Of a stretch of 22,863 nucleotides of DNA, positions 22,648 through 22,863 are shown piece by piece (position 1 is the stretch's first letter; the number at the start of each line of letters is the position of its first letter). The translations under genes and the position numbers were made by a program. The notes beneath the pieces are model-generated. The model was not told where the DNA came from. It ran no database searches and saw only the letters and a program-made list of their open reading frames with translations. The DNA is from DASWHD01 sp036393335 (GTDB lineage Bacteria > CG2-30-53-67 > CG2-30-70-394), in contig DASWHD010000083.1 in assembly GCA_036393335.1 (NCBI GenBank), forward strand, positions 1-22,863, in the 5' to 3' direction.

Positions 22648-22851
22648 CTAGCCCGCATTTCTCACCACGGATCGTAGCGAGACCGTGCAACCGCACGTAG
22701 ATCCTGGCCGACCCGCAAGTCCGAGCCCGCAGGCATACTTGCAGTATGTCGAGGACTCGGACGAGGACCCGGCCAGGAGATACGGCCTGCCTGCCGGCAG
22801 GCAGGGCGGTTGCGCGGGCGCAGCAGATTCATGGTGAGAAATGCGGGCTAG
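22648..22851. repeat. MITE-like element copy 2
   Basis: CCCGCATTTCTCACCA (22652-22667) and TGGTGAGAAATGCGGG (22832-22847) are perfect 16-bp terminal inverted repeats, flanked by CTAG on both sides (22648-22651 and 22848-22851). CTAG is itself a palindrome, so it is weak proof of a target duplication. The 196-bp interior folds back on itself: GCAACCGC with GCGGTTGC, TCCTGGCCG with CGGCCAGGA, GTCCGAG with CTCGGAC, CATAC with GTATG. There is no transposase ORF. The outer arms match copy 1 at 7969-8239, but the REP pair found there is absent. Confidence 0.8.
22786..22805. repeat. 20-bp perfect palindrome, within the right arm of MITE copy 2
   Basis: CCTGCCTGCCGGCAGGCAGG, at the same place as in copy 1. 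It interrupts the pairing between the left-arm and right-arm sequences, which resumes on both sides of it. Confidence 0.85.
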
Positions 22852-22863
22852 GTAGACCGGATG

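Noticed and set aside
22253..22851. Repeated units upstream of rsmB considered as a CRISPR array
   Set aside because: The repeats are of different families, unequal in size and spacing, and internally palindromic over their whole length. There are no regular spacers and no cas genes.

Overview
This is a high-GC, gene-dense bacterial chromosomal window with no rRNA, tRNA, CRISPR array, prophage or transposase gene that I can see. The organism is a Gram-negative bacterium: it has lipoprotein-type M48 and PF10023-like proteases, a SPOR envelope protein and an RF2 gene with programmed frameshifting. Lineage signals are mixed. The GTAGGAGCC-type REP element, the PF10023-like aminopeptidase and the acyltransferase/hydrolase fusion look gammaproteobacterial. 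The LDH-like malate dehydrogenase, DUF4321, DUF2203 and the long cyanobacterial/plant-type IspH fit Nitrospirota-, Methylomirabilota- or deltaproteobacteria-like genomes. I do not assign a phylum.

Left part, 1-7821. A secreted protein with two FxLYD-like domains (possibly cut by the window edge) is translationally coupled to a PPP/HcaT-type MFS transporter. After a hairpin come LDH-type malate dehydrogenase (mdh) and an M48 protease with a C-terminal LysM-like segment. On the minus strand lies prfB with an intact +1 frameshift site. A SPOR-domain membrane protein then converges on an orphan cheB.

Middle, 7822-14674. A repeat element that itself contains other repeats lies at 7969-8239 and abuts the stop codon of the last gene of a three-gene minus-strand operon: DUF4388-like/J-domain/TPR protein, PlsC-like acyltransferase fused to an alpha/beta hydrolase, and zinc aminopeptidase lipoprotein. 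Divergent from it is a plus-strand pair, a DUF4321 membrane protein and a secreted VWA protein with overlapping stop and start codons.

Right part, 14675-22863. A possible tiny ORF and a Cu(+)-ATPase (copA) are followed by a minus-strand run transcribed in the order rsmB, rpe, DUF2203, metallo-beta-lactamase-fold protein, ispH. Most spacers here carry purine-rich tracts built of 8-10-nt words, often with an inverted partner. Upstream of rsmB is about 700 bp of stacked palindromic repeats and hairpins, ending in a second copy of the terminal-inverted-repeat element seen at 7969-8239.

The most unusual feature is the repeat layer, not any single gene. A 20-bp palindrome occurs five times, each time inside a different copy of three other repeat families, and one MITE-like element holds a REP pair that itself holds the palindrome. 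The most notable proteins are the acyltransferase/hydrolase fusion with an HX4E motif, the DUF4388-J-TPR protein beside it, and the plant-type IspH.
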